From the NCBI GenBank assembly GCA_910577935.1, contig CAJTOT010000003.1:14941-78940 (forward strand): a DNA stretch of 64,000 nucleotides. The letters run 5' to 3'. Within the stretch, counting starts at the first letter, position 1; the number at the start of each line of letters is the position of its first letter. The DNA comes from an uncultured Hungatella sp. (lineage in GTDB: Bacteria; Bacillota; Clostridia; Lachnospirales; Lachnospiraceae). Below, one piece after another: positions 31,830-39,573 of the stretch. Under the pieces are notes generated by a model, which ran no database searches, had not been told where the DNA came from, and was given only the letters and a program-made list of their open reading frames with translations. The position numbers were made by a program, and so were the translations under genes.

Positions 31830-33167
31830 ATGGGAAGATACACCAGGGAAGATATTATCCGTATGGTAGAAGAGGAAGACGTGGAATTCATCAGGCTTCA
31901 GTTCACCGATATCTTCGGAATGTTGAAAAATGTAGCCATCACTGCCGGGCAGCTGGGAAAAGCGCTGGACAACCGCTGCATGTTTGACGGGTCTGCCATC
32001 GAAGGCTTTGTCAGGATGGAAGAGACCGACATGTACCTGTATCCGGATCTGGATACTTTTGAAATATTTCCGTGGAGGCCGCAGCAGGGAAAGGTGGCCA
32101 GGCTCATCTGCGATGTCCACTGCCCGGACGGCAGCCCCTTTGAGGGCGATCCAAGATATGTGTTGAAGAAGGTGCTCAAGGAGGCCGAGTCCATGGGCTA
32201 TCGGTTTAACGTAGGGCCGGAGTGTGAGTTTTTCCTGTTCCACACCGATGAACAGGGGCTTCCCACCACCACCACCCACGAGATGGCGGGATATTTTGAC
32301 GTGGGGCCTATCGACCTGGCCGAGAATGTGCGCCGGGATATTGTGCTGAATCTGGAGGATATGGGGTTTGACATCGAGTCCTCCCACCACGAGATCGCGC
32401 CGGCCCAGCACGAGGTGGATTTTCAGTACGAGACGGGGCTTAAGGCGGCGGACAATATTCTCACCTTCAAGATGGCAGTGAAGACCATCGCCAAGCGTCA
32501 CGGGCTTCACGCCACGTTTATGCCGAAGCCAAAGGCGGGAGTCAACGGCTCGGGCATGCACATCAACATGTCCCTGGAAGATCTGGCGGGGAAGAACCTG
32601 TTTGCCGACGCTTCCGACGAGATGGGCCTGAGCAGGCTGGCATATCAGTTTCTGGCCGGCATTCTTCATCACATAAAGTCCATGACGATTTTGACCAATC
32701 CTCTGGTCAACTCTTATAAAAGGCTGATTCCGGGCTATGACGCCCCCACCTATATCGCCTGGTCCACGGCGTCCAACAGGGGGCAGCTGATCAGGATTCC
32801 CTCCTCCAGAGGCTCCAACACCAGGATCGAGCTGAGGAGCCCGGATTCGGCTATGAATCCCTATCTGGCTCTGGCTGCCTGTCTGGCGGCGGGGCTGGAC
32901 GGCATCAAGCGGGAGATGGCTTCCCCGGAACCCATCAGGCGGAACGTGTCTGCCATGACTGAGGAGGAGATAAAGGACTGGGGCATCAGCCAGCTGCCGG
33001 AGACTCTGGGCGAGGCTATCGAGGCATTTGAAAATGACGGCTTTTTGCGGGAAGTCCTGGGCAGGCATATTTATACCAAGTATCTGACAGCCAAGAAGGA
33101 AGAGTGGGATCAGTTCCGGTCCCAGGTGACTGACTGGGAGATCGAGGAGTACCTGTATAAATTTTGA
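31830..33167 (+). CDS. glnA: Glutamine synthetase type I
   Basis: A 445-residue GSI that condenses glutamate and ammonia with ATP, the main ammonium assimilation step. Motifs: FTDIFGMLKNVAI at the N-terminus, MFDGSAIEGF (about residue 50), GPECEFFLF (about 130), HHEIAPAQHEVDF (about 190), KPKAGVNGSGMHINMSLE (about 235) and NRGQLIRIP plus IELRSPDSAMNPYLA in the ATP/glutamate site. The length fits the GSI-alpha form, without the adenylylation insertion of GSI-beta. AGAAGGAGAGTGG precedes the ATG. Expression is probably set by the terminator in its leader, and the ANTAR regulator gene follows 27 bases downstream. Confidence 0.96.
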   Translation: MGRYTREDIIRMVEEEDVEFIRLQFTDIFGMLKNVAITAGQLGKALDNRCMFDGSAIEGFVRMEETDMYLYPDLDTFEIFPWRPQQGKVARLICDVHCPDGSPFEGDPRYVLKKVLKEAESMGYRFNVGPECEFFLFHTDEQGLPTTTTHEMAGYFDVGPIDLAENVRRDIVLNLEDMGFDIESSHHEIAPAQHEVDFQYETGLKAADNILTFKMAVKTIAKRHGLHATFMPKPKAGVNGSGMHINMSLEDLAGKNLFADASDEMGLSRLAYQFLAGILHHIKSMTILTNPLVNSYKRLIPGYDAPTYIAWSTASNRGQLIRIPSSRGSNTRIELRSPDSAMNPYLALAACLAAGLDGIKREMASPEPIRRNVSAMTEEEIKDWGISQLPETLGEAIEAFENDGFLREVLGRHIYTKYLTAKKEEWDQFRSQVTDWEIEEYLYKF

Positions 33168-33194
33168 TCATGTATTTGCCTGGAGGTGAAGTGT

Positions 33195-33743
33195 GTGACC
33201 AACATCATCGTGGCATTTTCCAAGCAGGAGGATGCAAAAAGCATTAAGAATATTCTCACGCGCAACGGTTTTCAGGTGGTGGCGATCTGCACATCAGGCG
33301 CTCAGGTTCTCAACAGCATGGAAGACTTAAACGGGGGAATCATAATCAGCGGCTACCGGTTTGCGGATATGCTGTATCAGGGTATCCGCGAGGATATGCC
33401 CCGCGGCTTCGAGATGCTTCTGGTGGCGTCTCCGGGCAGATTCGGCGGGGGGATGCCTGACGATATGGTGTGTCTCCCCATGCCGCTGAAGGTTCATGAC
33501 CTGGTGAACACGGTGGAGATGATGTGCCGGACCCAGGTTCAGAGGAAGCGGAGGCTGAGGCAGCAGCCGGCGGAGAGGAGCGAGGAGGACACCAGGGTGA
33601 TCGCCAAGGCAAAGGAACTTCTCATGGACCGCAACAATATGACCGAGACGGAGGCTCACCGATATATTCAGAAGTGCAGTATGGACAACGGGACCAACTT
33701 GGTGGAGACTGCCCGTATGGTGATCAGCCTGATTGATCTATGA
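33195..33743 (+). CDS. nitR: ANTAR-domain antitermination regulator (NitR type)
   Basis: A 182-residue protein with an N-terminal receiver-like domain (about residues 1-115, VAFSKQEDAKSIKNILTRNG) that lacks the usual phospho-acceptor Asp pattern. A linker rich in Arg/Gln follows, then a C-terminal ANTAR domain (about 125-180, AKELLMDRNNMTETEAHRYI and QKCSMDNGTNLVETARMVI). ANTAR domains bind paired RNA hairpins and suppress termination. In solventogenic clostridia the gene downstream of glnA (nitR) encodes such a regulator. The start is GTG 33195, 8 bases after GGAGG (33182-33186); the GTG at 33186 overlaps that site and is excluded. It lies between glnA and dapF. Confidence 0.85.
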   Translation: MTNIIVAFSKQEDAKSIKNILTRNGFQVVAICTSGAQVLNSMEDLNGGIIISGYRFADMLYQGIREDMPRGFEMLLVASPGRFGGGMPDDMVCLPMPLKVHDLVNTVEMMCRTQVQRKRRLRQQPAERSEEDTRVIAKAKELLMDRNNMTETEAHRYIQKCSMDNGTNLVETARMVISLIDL

Positions 33744-33771
33744 CGATGATATAGGACAAAGGAGCGCAGAG

Positions 33772-34575
33772 ATGAAATTTACGAAAATGCAGGGGGCGGG
33801 CAACGACTATGTGTATGTCAACTGCTTCGAGGAGACGGTTTTGGACCCCCAGGCGGCGGCCATATATGTGAGCGACAGGCACCTGGGCGTGGGAGCGGAC
33901 GGCCTGGTGCTGATCTGCCCGTCGGAGACGGCGGATGTGAAGATGCGCATGTTCAATACGGACGGGTCGGAGGGAGCCATGTGCGGCAATGCTATCCGGT
34001 GCGTGGGCAAATACGCTTACGACCACGGCCTGGTGTCAGACACCAGCATCACCGTGGAAACCCTGGGGGGAATCAAGCGCCTGGACATGGAGACAGAGAA
34101 CGGCAGAGTGACCTGGGCATGTGTGGATATGGGCATACCGGAGGTGACCTCCGGAGTTCCGGAACCCATAGAAGTCTGTGGGGAGAACAAGGAGTTTGTG
34201 GGAATCTCCGTTGGAAATCCTCATGCGGTGTATTTTTGTCAGGATATCGATTCACTGAAGCTGGAGGAGATCGGCCCGTACTATGAGAATCACAGCCGCT
34301 TTCCGGGGCGGGTCAACTCGGAATTTGTCCAGGTCGTGGACCGGGGGCATATCCGCATGAGAGTGTGGGAGCGTGGGAGCGGAGAGACTCTTGCCTGCGG
34401 CACGGGAGCCACGGCCGGCACGGTGGCCTCCATATTGAGAGGCTATACGGACAGCCAGGTGACGGTGTCCCTGCGGGGAGGCGATCTGGTGATAACATGG
34501 AATCGGGAGACGGGCCATGTGTTTATGGCAGGGCCTGCGGTGGAAGTGTTCCATGGGGACATAGAAGTCAAATAA
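33772..34575 (+). CDS. dapF: Diaminopimelate epimerase
   Basis: A 267-residue DapF converting LL- to meso-diaminopimelate for lysine and peptidoglycan. The two catalytic Cys are in MCGNAIRCVGKY (about residue 70) and ACGTGATAGTVAS (about 210), in the usual near-symmetric halves; the start is the family-typical KFTKMQGAGNDYVYVN. ATG 33772 follows AAAGGAG by 8 bases. The gene lies 28 bases after nitR and may be in the same transcript; dapL, the preceding step of the aminotransferase pathway, is 230 bases downstream across a palindromic element. Confidence 0.95.
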   Translation: MKFTKMQGAGNDYVYVNCFEETVLDPQAAAIYVSDRHLGVGADGLVLICPSETADVKMRMFNTDGSEGAMCGNAIRCVGKYAYDHGLVSDTSITVETLGGIKRLDMETENGRVTWACVDMGIPEVTSGVPEPIEVCGENKEFVGISVGNPHAVYFCQDIDSLKLEEIGPYYENHSRFPGRVNSEFVQVVDRGHIRMRVWERGSGETLACGTGATAGTVASILRGYTDSQVTVSLRGGDLVITWNRETGHVFMAGPAVEVFHGDIEVK

Positions 34576-34768
34576 TATGATGCCAGGGTCAAAGGGTCAT
34601 GTCTGACATGCCTGCATGTCAATACATGACTTTGGGGCCCGAAAAAACATGAAAAAGCAGCCCGATAGGGCGGATTTTGAATGTTTTTAGGATTGCGGGA
34701 GCGTGAAATGCGGAGCAATCCGCAGGCATCAGGGGGCAAAAAACCTTTTGCCCCCAACATCATAATAT
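34573..34768. repeat. Palindromic intergenic element between dapF and dapL
   Basis: The outer ends ATAATATGATG and CATCATAATAT are near-perfect inverted repeats. Next inward, TGATGCC and GGCATCA pair. Inside are CAAAGGGTCATG/CATGACTTTGG, GCCCGATAGGGC, GGATTGC/GCAATCC and the perfect GGGGGCAAAA (34732-34741) with TTTTGCCCCC (34746-34755). The left end overlaps the dapF stop codon. No gene or riboswitch fold is recognised. This much nested symmetry in about 195 bp suggests a MITE-like or REP-like mobile palindromic unit. Confidence 0.6.
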
Positions 34769-34804
34769 GGTAAGAGGAGACTTGGAAAGAGGAGTGGACG
34801 AGAG

Positions 34805-36028
34805 ATGACAAAAGTGAACGAGAATTATCTGAAGCTGCCGGGGAGTTACCTGTTTTCCACCATCGGGAAAAAGGTGGCGGCCTACGAGGCTGCAAACCCG
34901 GACAGGAGGGTGATACGTCTGGGAATCGGAGACGTGACCCAGCCCCTTGCGCCGGCTATTATAGCGGCCATGCATGAGGCTGTGGACGAGATGGGGAAGG
35001 CCGAGACCTTCCGGGGCTACGCGCCGGACCTGGGGTACGGATTTCTGCGGGAGGAGATAGCCAGACAGGACTATCAGGCACGGGGCTGCCGGATCGAAGC
35101 GGATGAGATATTCGTGTCCGACGGAGCCAAAAGCGACTGCGGAAATATTCAGGAAATTTTTTCCCGGGACAGCCGGGTGGCGGTCTGCGATCCCGTGTAT
35201 CCGGTGTACGTGGATTCAAATGTAATGGCGGGGAGAACCGGAGAGTACCATAGGGAAAAAGAAGTGTGGAGCAACGTGATCTACATGCCCTGCACTGCCG
35301 CCAACCAGTTTGTGCCGGAGCTTCCAAAGGAGTGTCCGGACCTGATCTATCTGTGCAACCCCAACAACCCCACCGGGACGACCCTGACCAGAGACCAGCT
35401 GAAGGTGTGGGTGGACTATGCCAACCGGACCGGGGCGGTGATTTTGTACGACGCGGCCTACGAGGCGTATATCGCCCAGGCCGATGTGCCCCACAGCATC
35501 TATGAGATTGAAGGAGCCCGAACCTGCGCCATCGAGTTTCGCTCGTTTTCCAAAAATGCCGGTTTTACAGGGGTGAGGCTGGGATTTACGGTGATTCCCA
35601 AAGACCTTGAGCGTGACGGCGTCAGGCTCCACGGACTCTGGGCCAGACGCCACGGGACAAAGTTCAACGGCGCGCCTTATATTGTGCAGAAGGCGGCTAT
35701 GGCAGTGTACTCTGAGGAGGGAAAGGCTCAACTGAAGAACCAGGTGGCCTGCTATATGGACAATGCGCGGGTGATCTATGAGGGGCTGAAGAAAGCGGGC
35801 TATGAGGTCTACGGAGGAGTGAACGCGCCCTATATCTGGCTGAAAGCGCCGGAGGGCATGAGTTCATGGGATTTCTTTGACTGGCTTTTGGAGAACGCCA
35901 ACGTGGTGGGCACGCCGGGCAGCGGCTTTGGGCCCAGCGGAGAGGGATATTTCCGGCTGACTGCCTTTGGGACATATGAGAATACGGCGGAGGCTGTTGA
36001 GAGGATCGGCAGGCTGAGGAGAGAATAA
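34805..36028 (+). CDS. dapL: LL-diaminopimelate aminotransferase
   Basis: A 407-residue fold-type I PLP enzyme that converts tetrahydrodipicolinate directly to LL-diaminopimelate with glutamate as donor, bypassing the succinyl/acetyl branches. Family marks: NYLKLPGSYLFSTIGKKV at the N-terminus, RLGIGDVTQPLAPAII, FVSDGAKSDCGNIQEIF (about residue 103), CNPNNPTGT (about 185) and the PLP Lys in FRSFSKNAGFTGVRLGF (about 247). AAGAGGAGTGG lies upstream. With dapF this completes the last steps before meso-DAP. Confidence 0.95.
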   Translation: MTKVNENYLKLPGSYLFSTIGKKVAAYEAANPDRRVIRLGIGDVTQPLAPAIIAAMHEAVDEMGKAETFRGYAPDLGYGFLREEIARQDYQARGCRIEADEIFVSDGAKSDCGNIQEIFSRDSRVAVCDPVYPVYVDSNVMAGRTGEYHREKEVWSNVIYMPCTAANQFVPELPKECPDLIYLCNPNNPTGTTLTRDQLKVWVDYANRTGAVILYDAAYEAYIAQADVPHSIYEIEGARTCAIEFRSFSKNAGFTGVRLGFTVIPKDLERDGVRLHGLWARRHGTKFNGAPYIVQKAAMAVYSEEGKAQLKNQVACYMDNARVIYEGLKKAGYEVYGGVNAPYIWLKAPEGMSSWDFFDWLLENANVVGTPGSGFGPSGEGYFRLTAFGTYENTAEAVERIGRLRRE

Positions 36029-36036
36029 GAGGAGGG

Positions 36037-36495
36037 ATGAAGGTTTTGGATGACATCGACAGAAAGATACTGAAAATTCTGCAGGACAATGCGAGAACTT
36101 CGCTGAAGACTATTGCGGAGAAGACATTTTTATCCTCCCCGGCCGTATCAGCCAGGATCGAAAAAATGGAGAAAGACGGGATTATAGCGGGCTATCACGC
36201 CCTGGTGGACCCTATGAAGCTGGGATACCATATTATCGCGTTTATCAACCTGGATGTGGTGCCGGAGGACAAGCCCAAGTTCTATGCCTATGCCGCGGAG
36301 ATGCCCAATGTGCTGGAGTGCAACTGTGTGACAGGGGAATACTCCATGCTGATGAAGGTGGCCTTCCAGAGCACCATGGAGCTGGATATCTTCATAGGGC
36401 AGCTGCAGAAGTTCGGGAAGACCAGCACCCAGATCGTGTTCTCCACCCATGTGGGCCCCAGGGGCGTGGATGTGGAAAGTGACGGGCTGATGTGA
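36037..36495 (+). CDS. Lrp/AsnC-family transcriptional regulator
   Basis: A 152-residue feast/famine regulator. The N-terminal helix-turn-helix (DDIDRKILKILQDNARTS, then SSPAVSARIEKMEKDGII) is followed by a RAM domain (about residues 65-145) that binds amino acids and forms dimers or octamers. The start is uncertain: ATG 36037 lies only 1 base after AGGAGG, so TTG 36046 (giving MDDIDRK, 10 bases from the site) may be the true start. It lies 8 bases after dapL and probably controls amino-acid genes, perhaps this operon. Confidence 0.9.
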   Translation: MKVLDDIDRKILKILQDNARTSLKTIAEKTFLSSPAVSARIEKMEKDGIIAGYHALVDPMKLGYHIIAFINLDVVPEDKPKFYAYAAEMPNVLECNCVTGEYSMLMKVAFQSTMELDIFIGQLQKFGKTSTQIVFSTHVGPRGVDVESDGLM

Positions 36496-36518
36496 ATGCA
36501 GAGAGGATGTAAGTTAAA

Positions 36519-36560
36519 AAGCCGCCGTATCCGGTTCCTAAGCCGGCATGGCGGCTTTGC
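36519..36560. terminator. Bidirectional terminator between lrp and the HAD gene
   Basis: AAGCCGCC pairs with GGCGGCTT and an inner CCGG with CCGG. T tracts lie on both strands (TTTGC on plus; TTTTTAAC on minus). It ends both converging transcripts. Confidence 0.85.
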
Positions 36561-36566
36561 TGCGTG

Positions 36567-37226
36567 TCAGTTCAGAGAGAGCGGAGGAAGCCCCGGAATC
36601 TCCCCCAGGTTCCTGATCTCATAGTGGGCGAGGGAGCGGTCGAAGCCGAACCGGTCGTCTATGAGGGCGGCGACGGTCATGCCGGCTCTCGAGGCGGCGG
36701 TAATGCCCAGTGTGGAATCCTCGATGACCAGGCATTCAGCGGGAGATACCTTAAGTTTTCCGGCGGTGTAGAAGTATATCTCAGGGTTGGGCTTGCTCTG
36801 CTTAAACTGTCTTCCGCTCACCACAAGGTCAAAATAGCAGGCGATGTCATTTTCATTGAGCACCCGCATGATGATGTCGGTCTGGGTGGAGGAGGCGAGA
36901 GCCAGGGGATACCCTCTCTCCTTGAGAAGCTTCAGGACATCTACAGCCTCGTGCCGGAAGATGGCGCGGTAGTCCATCTGGGAAAACGCGTCTATGGAGG
37001 CCCGGTATTCGTCCCGAAGCTCCTCCCAGGTCTGGCCGTTGTCGATGGCCTGGGCGAAGACTGTCCAGGCGTCTTCTTTGGAGGCGCCTACCATGCCGTA
37101 GAGCTGGTCGATGGTGACCCGGGGGTTCTTCGTCAGGGCGAAGTCCAAATTAAACTGAAGGTAACAGGGCTCGCTGTCGATGAGCACGCCGTCCATGTCA
37201 AAAATAACTGCTTTAATGTCTTTCAT
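36567..37226 (-). CDS. HAD-superfamily phosphatase, beta-phosphoglucomutase-like
   Basis: A 219-residue HAD hydrolase. Motif I is FDMDGVLIDSE (residues 9-19, nucleophile Asp9 and acid Asp11), motif II LASSTQTD (about 110), motif III Lys in KQSKPNPEIYF (about 143), and motif IV VIEDSTLGITAA (about 167). The helical cap between motifs I and II (residues about 20-85) makes it a subclass I enzyme like beta-phosphoglucomutase or sugar phosphatases; the substrate is not set by the sequence. AAAGGATAC precedes the ATG on the minus strand. It stands alone between the terminator and the amidase gene. Confidence 0.88.
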   Translation of the reverse strand: MKDIKAVIFDMDGVLIDSEPCYLQFNLDFALTKNPRVTIDQLYGMVGASKEDAWTVFAQAIDNGQTWEELRDEYRASIDAFSQMDYRAIFRHEAVDVLKLLKERGYPLALASSTQTDIIMRVLNENDIACYFDLVVSGRQFKQSKPNPEIYFYTAGKLKVSPAECLVIEDSTLGITAASRAGMTVAALIDDRFGFDRSLAHYEIRNLGEIPGLPPLSLN

Positions 37227-37291
37227 AAGTATCCTTTCATCTGCGGTCCATATAGTAAGTGAATAGGCCCAGAGCCGGAGATCAATCCGGC

Positions 37292-38089
37292 TTATTGGTT
37301 ATATGGACAGTATACATCACTTTCCCGGACAATTAAAGTAGTATATCCGGAATTCTTAAGCTCCTGCTCCATGCGGGCAGCGTTGTCCAGATTCAAAAAG
37401 GCGCCGGTGCGCACCTTGTGAAGGTCTCCGCTGCGGACAATGAAGGAGGGGTAGCCCTGGGAGAGAAGAAGGTCCAGCTGCCTCTGGGCTGCCTGGGGAT
37501 TCTGGAAAGAGCCGGTCTGAACCTGGTAGTATTCCGGACAGTTTTTCTGTTCCTCCTCGATGGTTTTTAATATGCCGTCTGCGATGGCCTGGGCGATGGC
37601 GTTGAAGTTCTGGTCAAAAAACCGGTTGTCGGAGTCATTGTCAATAAATCCCGCCTCCACGAGGACGGCAGGCATCTGGGTGCGGCGCAGAACCACCAGG
37701 CCGGGGCGCTCGATGACGCCTAAGTCGGTGAACCCTGCAGATTCCAGGGCTGAGTTGATGTTCCTGGCCATGAGGGCGGGGGCGCCGCTGTCCTGGTAGA
37801 CAAGGGTTTCGGCGCCGGAGGCGGAGCCGGGGACAGGCATGGCGTTGCGGTGGATTGATACAAAATAATCGGCGCCGGAGCGGTTGGCGATCTGGGCTTT
37901 CTCGTAGGGGGTGTCGTAGACATCGGAGACCCGGGTGTAAACCACGTCTATGCCGCGCCGCGCCAGAATATTGCCCACGGCCAGGGCCAGGTTCAGCGTA
38001 TCGTTCTTCTCCTGTCTTCCAAGGTATGTGGCTCCGGGTTCCGCCCCGCCGTGCCCCGGGTCTAAAATCACTTTTACAGCTTCTGCCAA
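37292..38089 (-). CDS. N-acetylmuramoyl-L-alanine amidase with C-terminal SPOR domain
   Basis: A 265-residue protein. Residues about 5-180 are an Amidase_3 domain that cleaves the lactyl-peptide bond of peptidoglycan; the zinc ligands and catalytic Glu are in LDPGHGG (His about 11), the EKN segment (about 27), SIHRNA (about 75) and VEAGFIDNDSDN (about 142). Residues about 187-255 form a SPOR domain (YYQVQTGSFQNPQAAQRQLD) that binds denuded septal glycan. No signal peptide is visible at the N-terminus, unusual for an extracellular hydrolase; mother-cell or lysis release, or a non-classical route, are possibilities. GGAGATATAAAATTTGGC lies upstream on the minus strand. Confidence 0.9.
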   Translation of the reverse strand: MAEAVKVILDPGHGGAEPGATYLGRQEKNDTLNLALAVGNILARRGIDVVYTRVSDVYDTPYEKAQIANRSGADYFVSIHRNAMPVPGSASGAETLVYQDSGAPALMARNINSALESAGFTDLGVIERPGLVVLRRTQMPAVLVEAGFIDNDSDNRFFDQNFNAIAQAIADGILKTIEEEQKNCPEYYQVQTGSFQNPQAAQRQLDLLLSQGYPSFIVRSGDLHKVRTGAFLNLDNAARMEQELKNSGYTTLIVRESDVYCPYNQ

Positions 38090-38128
38090 ATTTTATATCT
38101 CCTTTCAAACATTGTGTTGTCTCCTGTG

Positions 38129-39430
38129 TCAGGAGAGCTCGGCGATTCTGGTGACCCCCACGTAGATGTGGGAAATTTTATACCAGGTGGAAAAGTCGGT
38201 CACGCCGGTCTGGGGAAGGCCGAAGACCGATTGAAATGCCTGGACGGCGGCGGCGGTGTTGGGCCCGTAGAAGCCGTCCGGGGCTACACGGGGGATGGCG
38301 GAGTAGATGGTGGCGATGGCGTCCAGCTGTTCCTGGAGCTGGCGCACCTTCTGCCCGGAGGAGCCGATGGTCAGATTTTCCCCCGGCCAGGAGGCGGGAA
38401 TCCCGGAGATCTGCTCCGCCGTGTTGATGTAGATGCTGGAGCCGTAGAAATGGCGGAGGATCTCGATAGGGCTGTATCCGCGCTCTCCCAGGGAGCATGA
38501 TCCCCATTGTGTCATCCAATTGGGACAGCTCACCTGCCTCCCGTCGCAGTACTGGGTCAGAATCGGCTGTTTTACATCAGGTCTGGAGAGATAATTGTCA
38601 AAAATTTCGTCTACCACAAGGGAGATGCTCTCATAGATATTCCGCCCGTAGATCCATTTGTGGTCGTAGGCCGTGGAGGAGGTGATGGTGAAGTCGTACC
38701 CCTGGCTCCTGTACCATTCGGTGTATACCCGGTTCAGGGTAAAGGACATGATGGCCAGCACGTTGGCGGTGATGGTGGCCTGGGGCCAGGTGGCGTAGAT
38801 CTCGCTGGAGGCCACGTTTTTGATGTAGTCGCGGTAGGGGACATAGTAGTTCTGCGCCGAAGAGTCCGTGGGGGGGCCGTCGTGAACCACTATGGTCTGG
38901 GGAACCACCACCCGGCTCAAGACGATCTCCCCGGACTCTCTCACGGGTTTTACCTCGGCTTCCGCGATCTTGGGAGGGTAATTGCCGTACAGGGTGTGAT
39001 CCGGTATGACGATGGACTGGTCCAGAGGGACAGGGTCGTCTTCCGGCTCCAGGGCTGCCGGCTGGATGGAGGTGGAGCCGGGAAGAATCTCTGTTCCGGA
39101 GATGGTCTGAGGTTTAAATCCGGGGGCTGTGATCTCCAGGTTATACTCGGAGTAGGGGCGGTTGTCGCCGGGGGAGAGGCTGTACTCCACAGGCGGAGCC
39201 TCCAGAGAGACCTGCTCCGTTTGGCCGGAGCTGTCGGTGGTGAGCTCTTCCACTGTGTTGTCCGGCCGATCAGCGCTGGTGATGCGGACGGTGGCGTTCT
39301 GGATGGGGAAATTGTTGATTATGGAGACCACGTTTACCTGCAGAAGGCCGTGGCTGGATGATTCCGTGGCGCAGGCATCAACCCGCTGGCCGTGCAGGGG
39401 CGATGCCTTGAAAAGTACATTGCTTTTCAT
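38129..39430 (-). CDS. Peptidoglycan-binding protein, spore-cortex-lytic-like
   Basis: A 433-residue protein. An N-terminal domain of carboxypeptidase-regulatory/Ig-like type (about residues 30-110, LLQVNVVSIINNFPIQNATV and TTDSSGQTEQV) is followed by a linker. The central domain has YRDYIKNVASSEIYATWPQA and ILAIMSFTLNRVYTEWY-like segments typical of SpoIID-like or cortex-associated proteins. The C-terminus is a peptidoglycan_binding_1 domain (about 350-420, GSSGQKVRQLQEQLDAIA and DGFYGPNTAAAVQAFQ). No signal peptide is seen. ATG 39430 was chosen for the GAGG 8 bases upstream. The amidase follows after 39 bases, so the two likely act together on cell wall or cortex. Confidence 0.75.
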   Translation of the reverse strand: MKSNVLFKASPLHGQRVDACATESSSHGLLQVNVVSIINNFPIQNATVRITSADRPDNTVEELTTDSSGQTEQVSLEAPPVEYSLSPGDNRPYSEYNLEITAPGFKPQTISGTEILPGSTSIQPAALEPEDDPVPLDQSIVIPDHTLYGNYPPKIAEAEVKPVRESGEIVLSRVVVPQTIVVHDGPPTDSSAQNYYVPYRDYIKNVASSEIYATWPQATITANVLAIMSFTLNRVYTEWYRSQGYDFTITSSTAYDHKWIYGRNIYESISLVVDEIFDNYLSRPDVKQPILTQYCDGRQVSCPNWMTQWGSCSLGERGYSPIEILRHFYGSSIYINTAEQISGIPASWPGENLTIGSSGQKVRQLQEQLDAIATIYSAIPRVAPDGFYGPNTAAAVQAFQSVFGLPQTGVTDFSTWYKISHIYVGVTRIAELS

Positions 39431-39573
39431 ATGGAGATCCTCGTGGAAAATGGTTATTACCATTATATTAGAAAATAGGGCAGATGGTGATGAAAATCAG
39501 GGAAAAACAGTTAAAAAGAGAACCCCGCCGGGCAGGATTCTCTCTGTGTCGGTGAGACAGGCCGTGCATATAA

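Noticed and set aside
38112..38500. 128-codon plus-strand frame opposite the peptidoglycan-binding gene
   Set aside because: Gly/Asp/Val-rich antisense translation over a well-supported minus-strand domain; no start context.
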